Shown: positions 17,931-27,359, counted from the stretch's first letter. The stretch: DNA of 64,000 nt from Bacteroidota bacterium (GCA_016194975.1 JACQAM010000022.1:186001-250000), one strand, 5' to 3'. A program made the numbers and translations. Notes: generated from the letters alone by a model not told the origin.

Positions 17931-18450
17931 CAAGCACTTTTTTATAGATCGCGCACGAGGGAATATGCGCACCCGGAAGATAACCAGTGCTCATGAGAAA
18001 TTCATTCACAATTTCACCACCTGTAAAACGAAATTTTTTTTTGAAAACTTTCACCCATTCGTCTTTCGTCAGCGGATGATGATGATCGATCCAATTTTTG
18101 AAGGAACCGAATTCTTTTTGCAAACCAATTATCACATTGGCATTATGGATCGCCGCTTCGATCTTCAACCTGTTGCGGATAATTCCTTCGTTCTTCATCA
18201 GGCGGTCAAAATCTTTCTTCTTGTAGTTCGCCACTTTTTTTATTTCGAACTGATGAAACGCGCTGAAGAAATTTTCTTTCTTTTTCAGAATGGTCGTCCA
18301 GCTTAATCCCGCTTGATTTATTTCCAATACAAGCCGGGCAAATAATTCATTGTCGTTGTGAATAGGAAATCCGTATTCGTGATCGTGGTAATGAACGTGC
18401 ACGTTATTTTTTTCCATTGTGGAAACCGCCTCGCAATAAGAATTCGCCAT
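17749..18450 (-). CDS. tag: DNA-3-methyladenine glycosylase I with repeat-derived C-terminal tail
   Basis: Tag removes N3-methyladenine from alkylated DNA. The first 175 or so residues match the family: YHDHEYG near the N-terminus, QAGLSWTTILKK, FHQF, and GAHIPSC near the end. Cys6, the N-terminal His, and the His and Cys of GAHIPSC fit the zinc ligands of Tag. The protein is 233 residues against about 190. After KKVLAKKPVW come three 17-residue units of the form KPAWHSLSGQRPDSTRE, encoded by the 51-bp palindromic repeats, and then a short end from a degenerate copy. The tail is therefore not a domain but repeat DNA running through the old stop. The baiN-like gene starts 8 bases downstream. 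Confidence 0.9.
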   Translation of the reverse strand: MANSYCEAVSTMEKNNVHVHYHDHEYGFPIHNDNELFARLVLEINQAGLSWTTILKKKENFFSAFHQFEIKKVANYKKKDFDRLMKNEGIIRNRLKIEAAIHNANVIIGLQKEFGSFKNWIDHHHPLTKDEWVKVFKKKFRFTGGEIVNEFLMSTGYLPGAHIPSCAIYKKVLAKKPVWHFLSGQRPDSTREKPAWHSLSGQRPDSTREKPAWHSLSGQRPDSTRNKMPGHKT

Positions 18451-18479
18451 AGGATCTGTTTAGAGCTACAAAGCTGCGA

Positions 18480-18512
18480 AATGTGGACCACAGAGACACA
18501 GAGGCACGGAGA
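18480..18512. repeat. CACAGAGACACAGAGGCACGGAG intergenic repeat
   Basis: The gap between tag and the PLP decarboxylase holds the purine-rich word CACAGAGACACAGAGGCAC, one of several low-complexity words scattered between genes in this window. Confidence 0.4.
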
Positions 18513-18566
18513 AATAATTGGTCTGTAATCTGTATTCCCTACCATCTGTAATCTTCCCCGTTTGGC

Positions 18567-18574
18567 TAACTTTG
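18567..18574 (+). promoter_or_regulatory. Putative -7 element (TAACTTTG) of the PLP decarboxylase
   Basis: TAACTTTG is an exact TAnnTTTG match, 20 bases before the ATG at 18594. The same eight bases precede marC and the large histidine kinase gene. Confidence 0.5.
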
Positions 18575-18593
18575 TTCTCCTAAAAATTACACC

Positions 18594-20333
18594 ATGTCCA
18601 CACCCAAATGGAAATCATTACTGAACGATAAGGTCCGCACGGTTTATCCGCAGCCCGACCGCGACAAAGAAAAAGATTCCAAGCTGGAAGATTTCCTCAA
18701 GCAAACGATCGTGGCGCTCAATGCGATGAAGCATGATCCGGAAGAACAGAAATGGTTCTGGGGCGATATTTCAAAGCGCAAAATGATTTCCAAACCGAAT
18801 TCTCCGGCAAAAGAAATTCTCACCGGCATCAAACAGGACATTCAAATGCCCGCGCACATAGGCGTGCGTGATGATGTGATGAATGCACTGCTCACGCGTT
18901 TCAACGGCGTTCCTCATTGGGGACATACCAAAACGCTCATCAATGTTGTTCCGCAATCTTCTGAACTTTCTGTGGCTGCTGCCATGCTCGGTGCAATGGT
19001 GAATGCAAATCTTGTGGAGTCGGAATTGTCGAGTGATATTGCTGCTGCGGAAGTGGAAGTTATTTCCATGCTCGCCGAAATGTTCGGATGGAATAAAGTG
19101 AAAGCGGGGGGAATCTGCACAACCGGCGGAACAAATAATTATCTCTACGCTACAAAAATTGCATTGACGAATTGTCTCGGATATTCTTCGCGCCACAATG
19201 GAATTCGAGAAGACGTAAAAATTCTTGCGTCGAAAGGATCGCACTATGCGAAATACAATACTGCCGACTGGACAGGACTCGGAAGAAAAAATGTGGTGGA
19301 GATCGATGTGAATCCCGATGGAACAATGAACGTGGATCATCTCGAAGAAGTGTTGCGTTCATTATATAAACAAGGTGTTCCTGTGGCGATGGTAGTTGCC
19401 ACTGCGGGAACGACCGATGCATTTGCCATTGACAATATCCGCGAGATCGCGCATTTGTGCAAAATGATTCCGAAAGAATATTTCGCCGATTCACGTCCGT
19501 TCGTTTATGCTGATGCAGTGATCGGTTGGGCGTGGATGGCATTCCGCGATTATGATTTTGCTGCGAATCCATTGGAGTTTTCTACGCGTGCAATGAAATT
19601 GATCTCCGATTCTATTCTCAAAGCAAGTGGAATGGAAGATGTGGATGCAGTAGGAGTTGATTTTCACAAAACAGGTTTCGCCGCTTATGCGAGTTCTGCT
19701 TTTTGTCTGAAAGACGAACGCATGTTCGATCTGCTGAAATCTCCGGGTGGCGGCGTTTCCTATTTATTTCATTCGCACAAAGACATTTATTATCCCGGAA
19801 AATTCACGCTCGAAGTTTCGCGCGCGTGCGCACCTGCACTCATCGCGTGGACGCACTTGCAGTATTTCGGTTACGAAGGTTATCAGGTGATGATCGGCCA
19901 TCTTATAGAAATGCAACAAGCTTTGCGCGATGAATTGGAATTTCACCAGAATATTGTGGTCGTGAATAAAGACAGTTATGGTGCGGTGACTTTATTCCGC
20001 GTGTATCCGAAATGGATGGACGGAGGATTGCAATACCAGAATGAATTCTTCAAAGAAAAATACGATGAGGAATTAATGAAGTACAACCAGTTCCAGATGG
20101 ATGTGTACAACACACTTTGCGAAATGCACGAGACAGAAGGAATTCCGGCGCCGGCGCTGAGCATCACCACAAAATTCCGCACTACAGAATATGGCAAACC
20201 GGTTTGCGCGCTGAAGGCGTACCTAATGGGCGCGCACACGAATACGGATCCCGCTTATCTGAAGAAAGAAGTTGTTGCACACATTCAGAAGGCAGTGGAG
20301 ATCGTGAGTTCGAAACAGAAAGTGAATGCATGA
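18594..20333 (+). CDS. Group II pyridoxal-phosphate-dependent decarboxylase
   Basis: The 579-residue protein belongs to the glutamate/aromatic amino acid decarboxylase superfamily of PLP enzymes. It shows HWGHTKTLINVV, the glycine-rich CTTGGTNNYLYA, ATAGTTDAFAIDNI, the conserved Asp in YADAVIGW, and the PLP-binding lysine in VDFHKTGF (about residue 359). The exact substrate cannot be assigned; glutamate, aspartate or an aromatic amino acid are possible. It is longer than typical GadB (about 466), mostly through an N-terminal arm and a C-terminal domain. The gene stands alone, with a TAACTTTG promoter element upstream. Confidence 0.88.
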   Translation: MSTPKWKSLLNDKVRTVYPQPDRDKEKDSKLEDFLKQTIVALNAMKHDPEEQKWFWGDISKRKMISKPNSPAKEILTGIKQDIQMPAHIGVRDDVMNALLTRFNGVPHWGHTKTLINVVPQSSELSVAAAMLGAMVNANLVESELSSDIAAAEVEVISMLAEMFGWNKVKAGGICTTGGTNNYLYATKIALTNCLGYSSRHNGIREDVKILASKGSHYAKYNTADWTGLGRKNVVEIDVNPDGTMNVDHLEEVLRSLYKQGVPVAMVVATAGTTDAFAIDNIREIAHLCKMIPKEYFADSRPFVYADAVIGWAWMAFRDYDFAANPLEFSTRAMKLISDSILKASGMEDVDAVGVDFHKTGFAAYASSAFCLKDERMFDLLKSPGGGVSYLFHSHKDIYYPGKFTLEVSRACAPALIAWTHLQYFGYEGYQVMIGHLIEMQQALRDELEFHQNIVVVNKDSYGAVTLFRVYPKWMDGGLQYQNEFFKEKYDEELMKYNQFQMDVYNTLCEMHETEGIPAPALSITTKFRTTEYGKPVCALKAYLMGAHTNTDPAYLKKEVVAHIQKAVEIVSSKQKVNA

Positions 20334-20428
20334 ATTCAAAATTGAGAATTCAAGATTGAAAATTCTGAAGCGGTACAATTTAAGTAATTAACTACCAAAA
20401 TTGTACTAATTACAGTTTGCCAGAAATA

Positions 20429-21778
20429 TCAGAACCTCTTCACAAACACCTCCGCCTGCTCTCTTATTTCTTTCAGCGCAGTTGTTTCCCACAATGCTGA
20501 TTTTCGCATGGGACCAATGCACCAGAGTCCTTCCACTTCATTTGAATTTTTGTCAATGATTTTTCCGTCAACCGTACATTTTATTCCCAAGCCGAGTTCA
20601 TCGGCACAAACAAATCCCTGTTCCATTAAGCTGATGATGATCGGGAATTTCACTTTCCGGTAATCCGATTCGGGCCCGGTGCAATTGACGATCTTCTGAA
20701 AAACAGTTTCAGGTAATTTACTTTTCGAATCGAATGAAACTGAAATTCCTGTATGTGCAATTTTTGCGTTGGCGATCATTCCCTTCGCCATCTGCAATTT
20801 TCCTGAAGCGATCATTTCATTCAGCATCACTGAAGCGGAATGCGGGATACGATGACGGACAATTTCCCAGGAGGGACGCAATCGTTTCAGAAAATAGTTC
20901 CGCTCTTCTTTATTCCAGTTGGTCCAGAAATTCTGTGTCAACGGGCGAAGACCCTCTACAAGCGATTGCCAGGAAATTTCCGGATGCGTTTTCAAAAAAT
21001 TGCTGTAATGTAGCCACACCTCACGCGGATGCAAGTGCGGGGGAAGATTAATTTTCACCGGGGTAACATTCACATCGTGCGCGAGCGGAAGTTTTCCTTT
21101 TCGGGAAATCATCCGAATATTCCCATTGAATTTTTTTTGTTTCAGCGTAAGCACTACATCCACCGCACTGAGACCCGTGCCGGCAACTAGAATATTTTTT
21201 ACTTCGGAAAGTCCGGTATAAATATTCCCGATCCATGGATTTGAAAAATAGCGCGGATCAGAAAAAACAGGATGTTCTTCTTTGAAGAGATCGGCCGGTG
21301 GAAAATTTCCCAGCGCCAGAACAACTTCATCGGCTTCAAAAATATTTTTACGATCAGTTACGGCCAAAAAAATGTTCTCTTTCTTCCTGAGAGAAATTAC
21401 TTCTTCATTTATGATCTGCAATTTTCCCGGATGTGAATGAACGGCCTCGCGCAGATGTTGGGAAATATAATCGCCGAAAAATTTTCTCGGGACAAATGCA
21501 GTTGCAATTTTTTCAGGAAGAATATTGCTATACGTGTTCCGGTTTCGCTCCAGCCATTCTGTAAAATCGTTCGGCTTCTCTGTGAAAAGACTCATTCCTC
21601 CTGTTGTAACATTCAATAACTGGTGTGTGAATTCTTCACTGTAAGCAACACCTCTGCCCGTCATCACCGGATTTTTTTCCAGTAGCATTATTTGGCTTAT
21701 ATTTTTATACGCACACAACCGTATAGCGAGAAGCGATCCGGATAATCCTCCGCCGACAATGAGAATTTTTTTCTTCAT
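20429..21778 (-). CDS. FAD/NAD(P)-binding oxidoreductase (NAD_binding_9 type)
   Basis: The 449-residue flavoprotein has ILIVGGGLSGSLLAIRL at the N-terminus, RGVAYSEEFTHQLLNVTTGGM, a second dinucleotide motif, NILVAGTGLSAVDVVLTL, and a C-terminal GIKCTVDGKII. This pattern belongs to the poorly characterised FAD-NAD(P)-binding family, with some resemblance to hydroxyacylglutathione/lysine monooxygenase-like proteins. The ATG at 21778 is preferred to the GTG at 21784. It is convergent with the PLP decarboxylase. Confidence 0.78.
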   Translation of the reverse strand: MKKKILIVGGGLSGSLLAIRLCAYKNISQIMLLEKNPVMTGRGVAYSEEFTHQLLNVTTGGMSLFTEKPNDFTEWLERNRNTYSNILPEKIATAFVPRKFFGDYISQHLREAVHSHPGKLQIINEEVISLRKKENIFLAVTDRKNIFEADEVVLALGNFPPADLFKEEHPVFSDPRYFSNPWIGNIYTGLSEVKNILVAGTGLSAVDVVLTLKQKKFNGNIRMISRKGKLPLAHDVNVTPVKINLPPHLHPREVWLHYSNFLKTHPEISWQSLVEGLRPLTQNFWTNWNKEERNYFLKRLRPSWEIVRHRIPHSASVMLNEMIASGKLQMAKGMIANAKIAHTGISVSFDSKSKLPETVFQKIVNCTGPESDYRKVKFPIIISLMEQGFVCADELGLGIKCTVDGKIIDKNSNEVEGLWCIGPMRKSALWETTALKEIREQAEVFVKRF

Positions 21779-21853
21779 GATCACAGAACAGAAAACCTGT
21801 TACTGCGGCTAAGATAAAAGAAGATCAATGGGATTTCAATAAAGATTTTCAAA

Positions 21854-22906
21854 CTAAACCTGTTCCGCGTTTATCTTCTTCAGCATTTCAGAACCCGGGC
21901 ATAATTTTTCCTGTGGTACTGCATTCAGCGGCGTGTCTGTTGTGCCGAGAAGATGATGAAGATCCGTAGAACCTTCATTGATGTAAAGTAACCCGGTGAG
22001 AATTTCTCCTTTTAAAAGCGCGTTGTGAACTGCGTTGATCGCAGAAACACGATCGAACGGGTCCCATCCTTTTGCAAGTTTGTGAAGATGCAGCAAGGAA
22101 CCATCGTGCATCGTTACATTCGCAACAGTGCCTTCTTCATATTCTGCAGTGATCTCTTTTGCAGGCGGAACAAAATCAACAGTGCCGGTTGCGTCGATAT
22201 GTTCCCTTACGTAATCATACGATTTTGTAGAACCAACATTATTATTGAAGGTCACGCAAGGCGAGATCACGTTGATGAAAGCAAAGCCGGTATGTTTCAT
22301 CGCCGCTTTTATCAATGGAACCAGTTGTGTTTTATCACCGGAAAAACTTTGTGCAACGAATGGTGCTCCCAACTCGAGCGCTAAACTCACCAGATCGATC
22401 GGGTGAAAATGATTTTCAGATCCGGCTTTACTGATGGAACCGATATCCGCTGTTGCAGAATCCTGTCCCTTGGTCAAACCATAACATCCGTTATTCATCA
22501 CGATGTAAACCATATTCAAATTGCGCCGCACCACGTGAACGAATTGTCCCATTCCTATTGATGCAGAATCACCATCGCCCGAAACACCAATGTAAATGAG
22601 ATCACGATTACCGAGATTCGCTCCTGTAGTTACTGACGGCATTCTTCCGTGAACAGAATTGAATCCGTGAGATTTTCCCAGAAAATAATTCGGAGCTTTC
22701 GATGAACAACCGATGCCCGACATTTTTGCAAGGCGATAAGGTTCAATGTTCGATTCAAAACACGCCTGCATGATCGCTGCGCTGATGGAATCGTGTCCGC
22801 ACCCGGCGCATAATGTGGAGAGCACGCCTTCGTAATACGAGATCGAATGACCGATTTTATTTTCCGGTAATTCGGGATGACGGAACTTTGGTCTTATGTA
22901 AGTCAT
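21854..22906 (-). CDS. korB: 2-oxoacid:ferredoxin oxidoreductase, beta subunit
   Basis: This subunit binds thiamine pyrophosphate and carries out oxidative decarboxylation of a 2-oxoacid, most likely 2-oxoglutarate to succinyl-CoA, with reduction of ferredoxin. CAGCGHDSISAAI and GDGDSASIGMGQF...MNNGCYGLTKGQ form the TPP and Mg-binding site; GCSS provides a conserved Cys. It follows korA with a one-base gap and is the last gene of a three-gene operon. The 2-oxoglutarate specificity is inferred from family resemblance. Confidence 0.92.
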   Translation of the reverse strand: MTYIRPKFRHPELPENKIGHSISYYEGVLSTLCAGCGHDSISAAIMQACFESNIEPYRLAKMSGIGCSSKAPNYFLGKSHGFNSVHGRMPSVTTGANLGNRDLIYIGVSGDGDSASIGMGQFVHVVRRNLNMVYIVMNNGCYGLTKGQDSATADIGSISKAGSENHFHPIDLVSLALELGAPFVAQSFSGDKTQLVPLIKAAMKHTGFAFINVISPCVTFNNNVGSTKSYDYVREHIDATGTVDFVPPAKEITAEYEEGTVANVTMHDGSLLHLHKLAKGWDPFDRVSAINAVHNALLKGEILTGLLYINEGSTDLHHLLGTTDTPLNAVPQEKLCPGSEMLKKINAEQV

Positions 22907-22907
22907 G

Positions 22908-24746
22908 TCAGTTCGTTTTTTTTGTTTTCACTTTCGCAGCGAGATGCGCATTGATCTGTTTGAAAATATTATCTGCAGTCACCGGCGTTCCATCGTAACT
23001 CAGAACAGAAAGTATTTTGCCCGGTTCAATTCCTGCTTCTATCATAAGCAGCGAACGCATCTGCGCATCGCGATTCTGTTCTACGAGCATTACTTTTTCG
23101 TGCGATGAAATAAAATCTTCGATTGCTTTGTTGAATGGGAATGAAAGAATACGCATCGCATCAAGTACAATTCCTTTTTCCTTCAGCATGTCGAGCGCTT
23201 CTAAAACAGGAGGAGTTGATGTGCCGAAGAAAATTACAGCGTAATCAGAATTATTTTTCTTCTGCAGGAATTCTGGCCCCGGCACCCTGTTTTTCGCCGT
23301 GTTGAATTTCCGGATGAGGCGATCCATATTCCGTACGTAAGGTTCCGGCTCTTCAGTATATCCCGCGTACTCATCGCTCGAAGTTCCTCTCGTGAGGAAT
23401 GCGCCTTTTGTCGGATGTGTTCCGGGCAATGTGCGATAAGTTATTCCGTCTTTATCTACGTCAAGAAATCTTCCGTAGCGTTCAATTTTATCAAGCTGTT
23501 CTGCAGTGAGAACTTTTCCGCGTTTGTATTTTCTTTTGTCGTCCCAGGTGAGTGGCGCCGTCATGTGTTCGTTCATGCCGAGATCGAGATCAGACATTAC
23601 GATCACCGGTGTTTGTAATTCTTCGGCGAGATCGAACGCATCAACAGTCATGTTGAAACATTCCGTTGGCGTGGAAGGAAAAAGAAGAACATGTTTCGTG
23701 TCGCCGTGCGAAGCGTACGCTGCGGAAATAATATCGGATTGTTGTGAACGTGTTGGCAATCCTGTTGACGGGCCGGTGCGCTGAACATCGATGAGCACTG
23801 TCGGAACTTCTGCATAATAAGCAAGACCGAGAAATTCACTCATGAGTGAAACACCGGGACCGGAAGTAGCAGTGAACGAACGCGCACCATTCCAGTTTGC
23901 TCCGATCACCATTCCTATTGCGGAAAGTTCATCTTCCGCCTGCACGATCGCGAAATTTTTCTTACCGGTTTCTTTATCCACGCGGTATTCATCGCAATAA
24001 GAATGAAAAGCTTCGACAACAGAAGTAGAAGGAGTAATCGGGTACCACGCAGCAACAGTTGCTCCTGCATAAACAGCGCCGAGTCCGCACGCTGCGTTTC
24101 CTTCTATCATAATGGAATCACCGACAAGATCGCGTCGCTCAATACGGATATTCAATTTGAATTTGAAATTCTCTTTTGCATAATCCGATCCGAGGCGAAG
24201 CGCTTTCACATTCGGCGCAATGAGTTTTTCTTTCCCGGCGAATTGTTCGCTGACCAATTTTTCGATCGCGTCGAATTCTATTCCGAGCAGAGCAGATAAT
24301 GCGCCGACATAAACTACGTTCTTGAAAAGTTGCCGCTGGCGAGGATCACTGAATTCTTTATTGCACATTTCCATTATAGGAATGCCGAGATAATTCACAT
24401 CATCACGAATGAATTCATCGTGCAGAATTTTTGTTGAATCGTAAATAATATATCCGCCGGTTTTTACCGCCGCCACATCCTGTTTCATCGATTGCGGATT
24501 CATCGCCACCATGAAATCAATTCCGTCTCTTCTTCCGAGATACCCTTTTTCACTCACGCGCACTTCATACCACGTAGGCGCGCCCTGTATGTTCGAAGGA
24601 AAAATATTTTTCGGTGAAACAGGAACTCCCATCCGGAAGATGGCTTTCGTGAACAGAAAATTCGCACTTGCCGAACCTGTGCCATTCACATTCGCAAACC
24701 TGATGACGAGGTCATTTATTTTCGCTTTCACTTTACCGTCTGACAT
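22908..24746 (-). CDS. korA: 2-oxoacid:ferredoxin oxidoreductase, fused gamma-alpha subunit
   Basis: The 612-residue protein has the gamma domain at the N-terminus (RFANVNGTGSASANFLFTKAIFRMG, about 1-190). The alpha domain follows, with EGNAACGLGAVYAGATVAAWYPITPST, and ends in a transketolase-C-like CoA-binding part. It is the partner of the beta subunit at 21854. Its start overlaps the upstream GltD-like gene by 19 bases, which points to translational coupling in the order GltD-like, korA, korB. Confidence 0.93.
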   Translation of the reverse strand: MSDGKVKAKINDLVIRFANVNGTGSASANFLFTKAIFRMGVPVSPKNIFPSNIQGAPTWYEVRVSEKGYLGRRDGIDFMVAMNPQSMKQDVAAVKTGGYIIYDSTKILHDEFIRDDVNYLGIPIMEMCNKEFSDPRQRQLFKNVVYVGALSALLGIEFDAIEKLVSEQFAGKEKLIAPNVKALRLGSDYAKENFKFKLNIRIERRDLVGDSIMIEGNAACGLGAVYAGATVAAWYPITPSTSVVEAFHSYCDEYRVDKETGKKNFAIVQAEDELSAIGMVIGANWNGARSFTATSGPGVSLMSEFLGLAYYAEVPTVLIDVQRTGPSTGLPTRSQQSDIISAAYASHGDTKHVLLFPSTPTECFNMTVDAFDLAEELQTPVIVMSDLDLGMNEHMTAPLTWDDKRKYKRGKVLTAEQLDKIERYGRFLDVDKDGITYRTLPGTHPTKGAFLTRGTSSDEYAGYTEEPEPYVRNMDRLIRKFNTAKNRVPGPEFLQKKNNSDYAVIFFGTSTPPVLEALDMLKEKGIVLDAMRILSFPFNKAIEDFISSHEKVMLVEQNRDAQMRSLLMIEAGIEPGKILSVLSYDGTPVTADNIFKQINAHLAAKVKTKKTN

Positions 24747-26521
24747 GCGTGATCTGCTTTAGTTACGTTATAGAAAAATTTCTGCATATCCCATGCTGAG
24801 GTCGGGCAACGTTCGGCGCACAAGCCGCAGTGGAGACAAACATTTTCATCTTTCACCATTATCCTTTTCGTAGGAAGAATATCAGAAACATAAAGATCCT
24901 GTGACATTTCATTTGCCGGCGCTTTCAACCGCGAGCGCAGATCACTTTCATCGCCGTTTTTTGTGAACGTGATGCACGACGTCGGACAAATATCGACGCA
25001 CGCGTCGCACTCGATACATTTATTTTCGGTGAACACAGTTTGCACATCGCAGTTCAGGCAACGCTCCGCTTCTTTGAATGCAGTAGGAAGATCAAAACCG
25101 AGTTCCACTTCTTTTTTGCGATCTCGCAGCGTTACTTTTTTGTCGGCTTGCGGAACGATGTAACGCAGATCTGCAGTCACATCATTATCATAACTCCATT
25201 CGTGAATTCCCATTTTCGTGGAATACAATGTAACGCCGGGAGCAGGGCGATCATTCACATCCAATCCTTCGCAGGAGAGATGCATGGAAATTGCGGCCTG
25301 GTGTCCGTGTGCAACAGCAGTGATCACATTTTTAGGGCCGAAAGCAGCATCACCTCCGAAGTAAACTTTTTTATGCGTCGATTGATATGTTGTCGCATTC
25401 ACAACGGGCATTCCCCATTTATCAAAATCAATTCCGAGATCGCGTTCTATCCACGGAAAAGAATTTTCCTGCCCGATCGCAACGAGCACATCATCTGCTT
25501 CAATGAAAACTTCCGGTTCGCCGGTCGGAACAAGTTTGCGTTTATTATTTTCCCAAACCGCTTTTACTTTTTCGAACATCATTCCTTTCAGTTTCCCATT
25601 CTCGTGCACCACAGATTTCGGAACATGATTATCAATGATCGGAATATCTTCGTGCATCGCATCTTCCTTTTCCCACGGAGATGCTTTCATCTCGGCGAAA
25701 GGAGAACGCACCACCACTTTCACATTTTCTCCGCCCACGCGGCGTGAAGTGCGGCAACAATCCATCGCAGTATTTCCTCCGCCAAGCACGATCACATTTT
25801 TCCCGATCTTATTCGTGTGTTCGAAAGCGACATTCGCAAGCCAGTTGATACCGATGTGAATATTTGCAGCCGCTTCTTTTCTTCCGGGAACATCGAGATC
25901 ACGTCCTTTCGGTGCGCCCGATCCGACGAATACCGCATCATACTTCTGTTCTGAATGCAATAATTCTTTCAGCGATTTCACAAAATGATTGAAATGTTGT
26001 TTGATGCCGAGATCAAGAATATAATTTACTTCTTCATCCAAAACAGATTCGGGCAAACGGAATGAAGGGATCTGGCTGCGCATGAATCCGCCGCCGCCTT
26101 TTTGTTCGTCATACAAATGAATTTCATATCCGAGAGGAGCAAGGTCGCGCGCAACGGTGAGTGATGCGGGCCCTGCGCCTACGAGTGCGACCTTTCTTCC
26201 GTTGGATTTGAACGGACCCTGCGGCATAAATTTTTTTACATCGTCTTTGTGATCTGCAGCAACGCGTTTCAATCTGCAAATTGCGACGGGTTCTTCTTCC
26301 ACGCGTCCGCGGCGGCACGCGGGTTCACATGGGCGATCGCATGTGCGCCCGAGAATTCCCGGAAATACATTTGATTCCCAATTCACCATGTACGCTTCCG
26401 TATATTTTCTTTCCGCGATCAACCGGATATATTCCGGAACAGGAGTATGCGAAGGACATGCGTACTGGCAGTCCACGACTTTATGGAAGTACTCCGGATC
26501 TTTGATTTTTGTTGGCTCCAC
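24728..26521 (-). CDS. GltD-like FAD oxidoreductase with two C-terminal [4Fe-4S] clusters
   Basis: The 597-residue protein resembles the small subunit of glutamate synthase and related NAD(P)H:ferredoxin modules. An N-terminal cysteine cluster (CQYACPSHTPVP, then TCDRPCEPACRRG) binds Fe-S. Two nucleotide motifs follow (VALVGAGPASLTVARDL and VIVLGGGNTAMDCCRT). Two ferredoxin motifs end the protein (CIECDACVDICPTSCITF and CLHCGLCAERCPTSAW). No glutamate synthase large subunit is nearby. Because it opens the korA-korB operon, it probably passes electrons between ferredoxin or Kor and NAD(P). The start is GTG at 26521, since an in-frame stop lies 18 bases upstream with no ATG between. Confidence 0.88.
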   Translation of the reverse strand: MEPTKIKDPEYFHKVVDCQYACPSHTPVPEYIRLIAERKYTEAYMVNWESNVFPGILGRTCDRPCEPACRRGRVEEEPVAICRLKRVAADHKDDVKKFMPQGPFKSNGRKVALVGAGPASLTVARDLAPLGYEIHLYDEQKGGGGFMRSQIPSFRLPESVLDEEVNYILDLGIKQHFNHFVKSLKELLHSEQKYDAVFVGSGAPKGRDLDVPGRKEAAANIHIGINWLANVAFEHTNKIGKNVIVLGGGNTAMDCCRTSRRVGGENVKVVVRSPFAEMKASPWEKEDAMHEDIPIIDNHVPKSVVHENGKLKGMMFEKVKAVWENNKRKLVPTGEPEVFIEADDVLVAIGQENSFPWIERDLGIDFDKWGMPVVNATTYQSTHKKVYFGGDAAFGPKNVITAVAHGHQAAISMHLSCEGLDVNDRPAPGVTLYSTKMGIHEWSYDNDVTADLRYIVPQADKKVTLRDRKKEVELGFDLPTAFKEAERCLNCDVQTVFTENKCIECDACVDICPTSCITFTKNGDESDLRSRLKAPANEMSQDLYVSDILPTKRIMVKDENVCLHCGLCAERCPTSAWDMQKFFYNVTKADHACQTVK

Positions 26522-26624
26522 GGTATGATCTTTAAGTTAAGTTGCCTCCCCGTCCGCGAATCTGCCGTATTTTTTGCGTTTGAATAAAATGAACACAACG
26601 CAAGGATGTTCGATCAGCGGCAGG

Positions 26625-26632
26625 CAAAATTA
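26625..26632 (-). promoter_or_regulatory. Putative -7 element (TAATTTTG) of the kor operon
   Basis: The minus strand reads TAATTTTG, matching TAnnTTTG, about 104 bases before the GTG of the GltD-like gene. It implies an untranslated leader of roughly 100 bases, in which no clear hairpin was found. Confidence 0.4.
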
Positions 26633-26665
26633 TCGTTTTTCATTTAGACTATTATGTAAATATCA

Positions 26666-26752
26666 ATGAAAAAACCGGAAGAAAACGATCCGGTCATCGA
26701 TGAAGAAATACAATCAATCGAAAATTTTTCCGAAAAAAAATATTTTCAGTGA
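26666..26752 (+). CDS. Possible small acidic protein (28 residues)
   Basis: A short frame starts at ATG 26666, encodes a charged, acidic peptide beginning MKKPEENDPVIDEE, and stops at 26750. It lies in the 251-base gap between two minus-strand genes and is the only frame there with gene-like composition. No clear ribosome site or promoter was identified. It may be a real small protein, a remnant, or chance. Confidence 0.25.
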   Translation: MKKPEENDPVIDEEIQSIENFSEKKYFQ

Positions 26753-26772
26753 AATAAAGGAATTTTTCCATT

Positions 26773-27348
26773 TCAATTTTTTTCTCCCGCTTCTTCAAGC
26801 ACTTTGCGCATCACATAAATTTTCGCTCCCGCGCGCAGGCCCATATTGATCGCATCACTCGGGCGCGAATCCACTTCAATTTTTTTTCCGCCTTCGCTGA
26901 GCATGATCACGGCGTAGTACGTACTTGATTCGAGTTTGGTAACGATCACTTTATTTATTTTCATATCGCTCGCAGCAAGCAGGTTCGTGAACATGTCATA
27001 CGTCATGGGCCGCGAAGAAAGCGTTCCGCTTTTATACATTTGAATTCCATTCGTTTCGCATTCGCCTATCACCACCGGAAGATAAACGTCGGTCATTTCA
27101 TATTTCGGTTCAAGCCGCACAATGTAGCCGCCGTAACCGTATGATTCCACATTACCAACATTCACTTCTATCGTGTCGTTTTGCTTAACTGCATCCATGG
27201 GAGGATCCGGATCTTTTTTCGTGGATGCAGAATCAATGGACCATAAAGTTTTTACATCAGCATGATGTTGCGCATTCACATTATTCAGCAGCATGGAGCC
27301 GGTGAAAATTGTCGCGATGATGATGGAGGGGAGGAGGAGTTTTTTCAT
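26773..27348 (-). CDS. Bifunctional nuclease-family (DUF151) protein with signal peptide
   Basis: The 191-residue protein has an N-terminal signal peptide (IIIATIFTGSMLLNNVNAQ) followed by a DUF151/BFN domain: YLPVVIGECETNGIQM, RPMTYDMFTNLL, INKVIVTKLESSTYYAVI and VDSRPSDAINMGLR. BFN proteins were described as intracellular nucleases or stress factors, and most have no signal peptide. Here the domain would be periplasmic or secreted. It lies 11 bases after the gene at 27360 on the same strand and is probably cotranscribed with it. Confidence 0.85.
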   Translation of the reverse strand: MKKLLLPSIIIATIFTGSMLLNNVNAQHHADVKTLWSIDSASTKKDPDPPMDAVKQNDTIEVNVGNVESYGYGGYIVRLEPKYEMTDVYLPVVIGECETNGIQMYKSGTLSSRPMTYDMFTNLLAASDMKINKVIVTKLESSTYYAVIMLSEGGKKIEVDSRPSDAINMGLRAGAKIYVMRKVLEEAGEKN

Positions 27349-27359
27349 GTTGATGTTTG

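Noticed and set aside
18450-18593. tRNA gene
   Set aside because: No cloverleaf could be drawn; the region consists of low-complexity repeats and a promoter.
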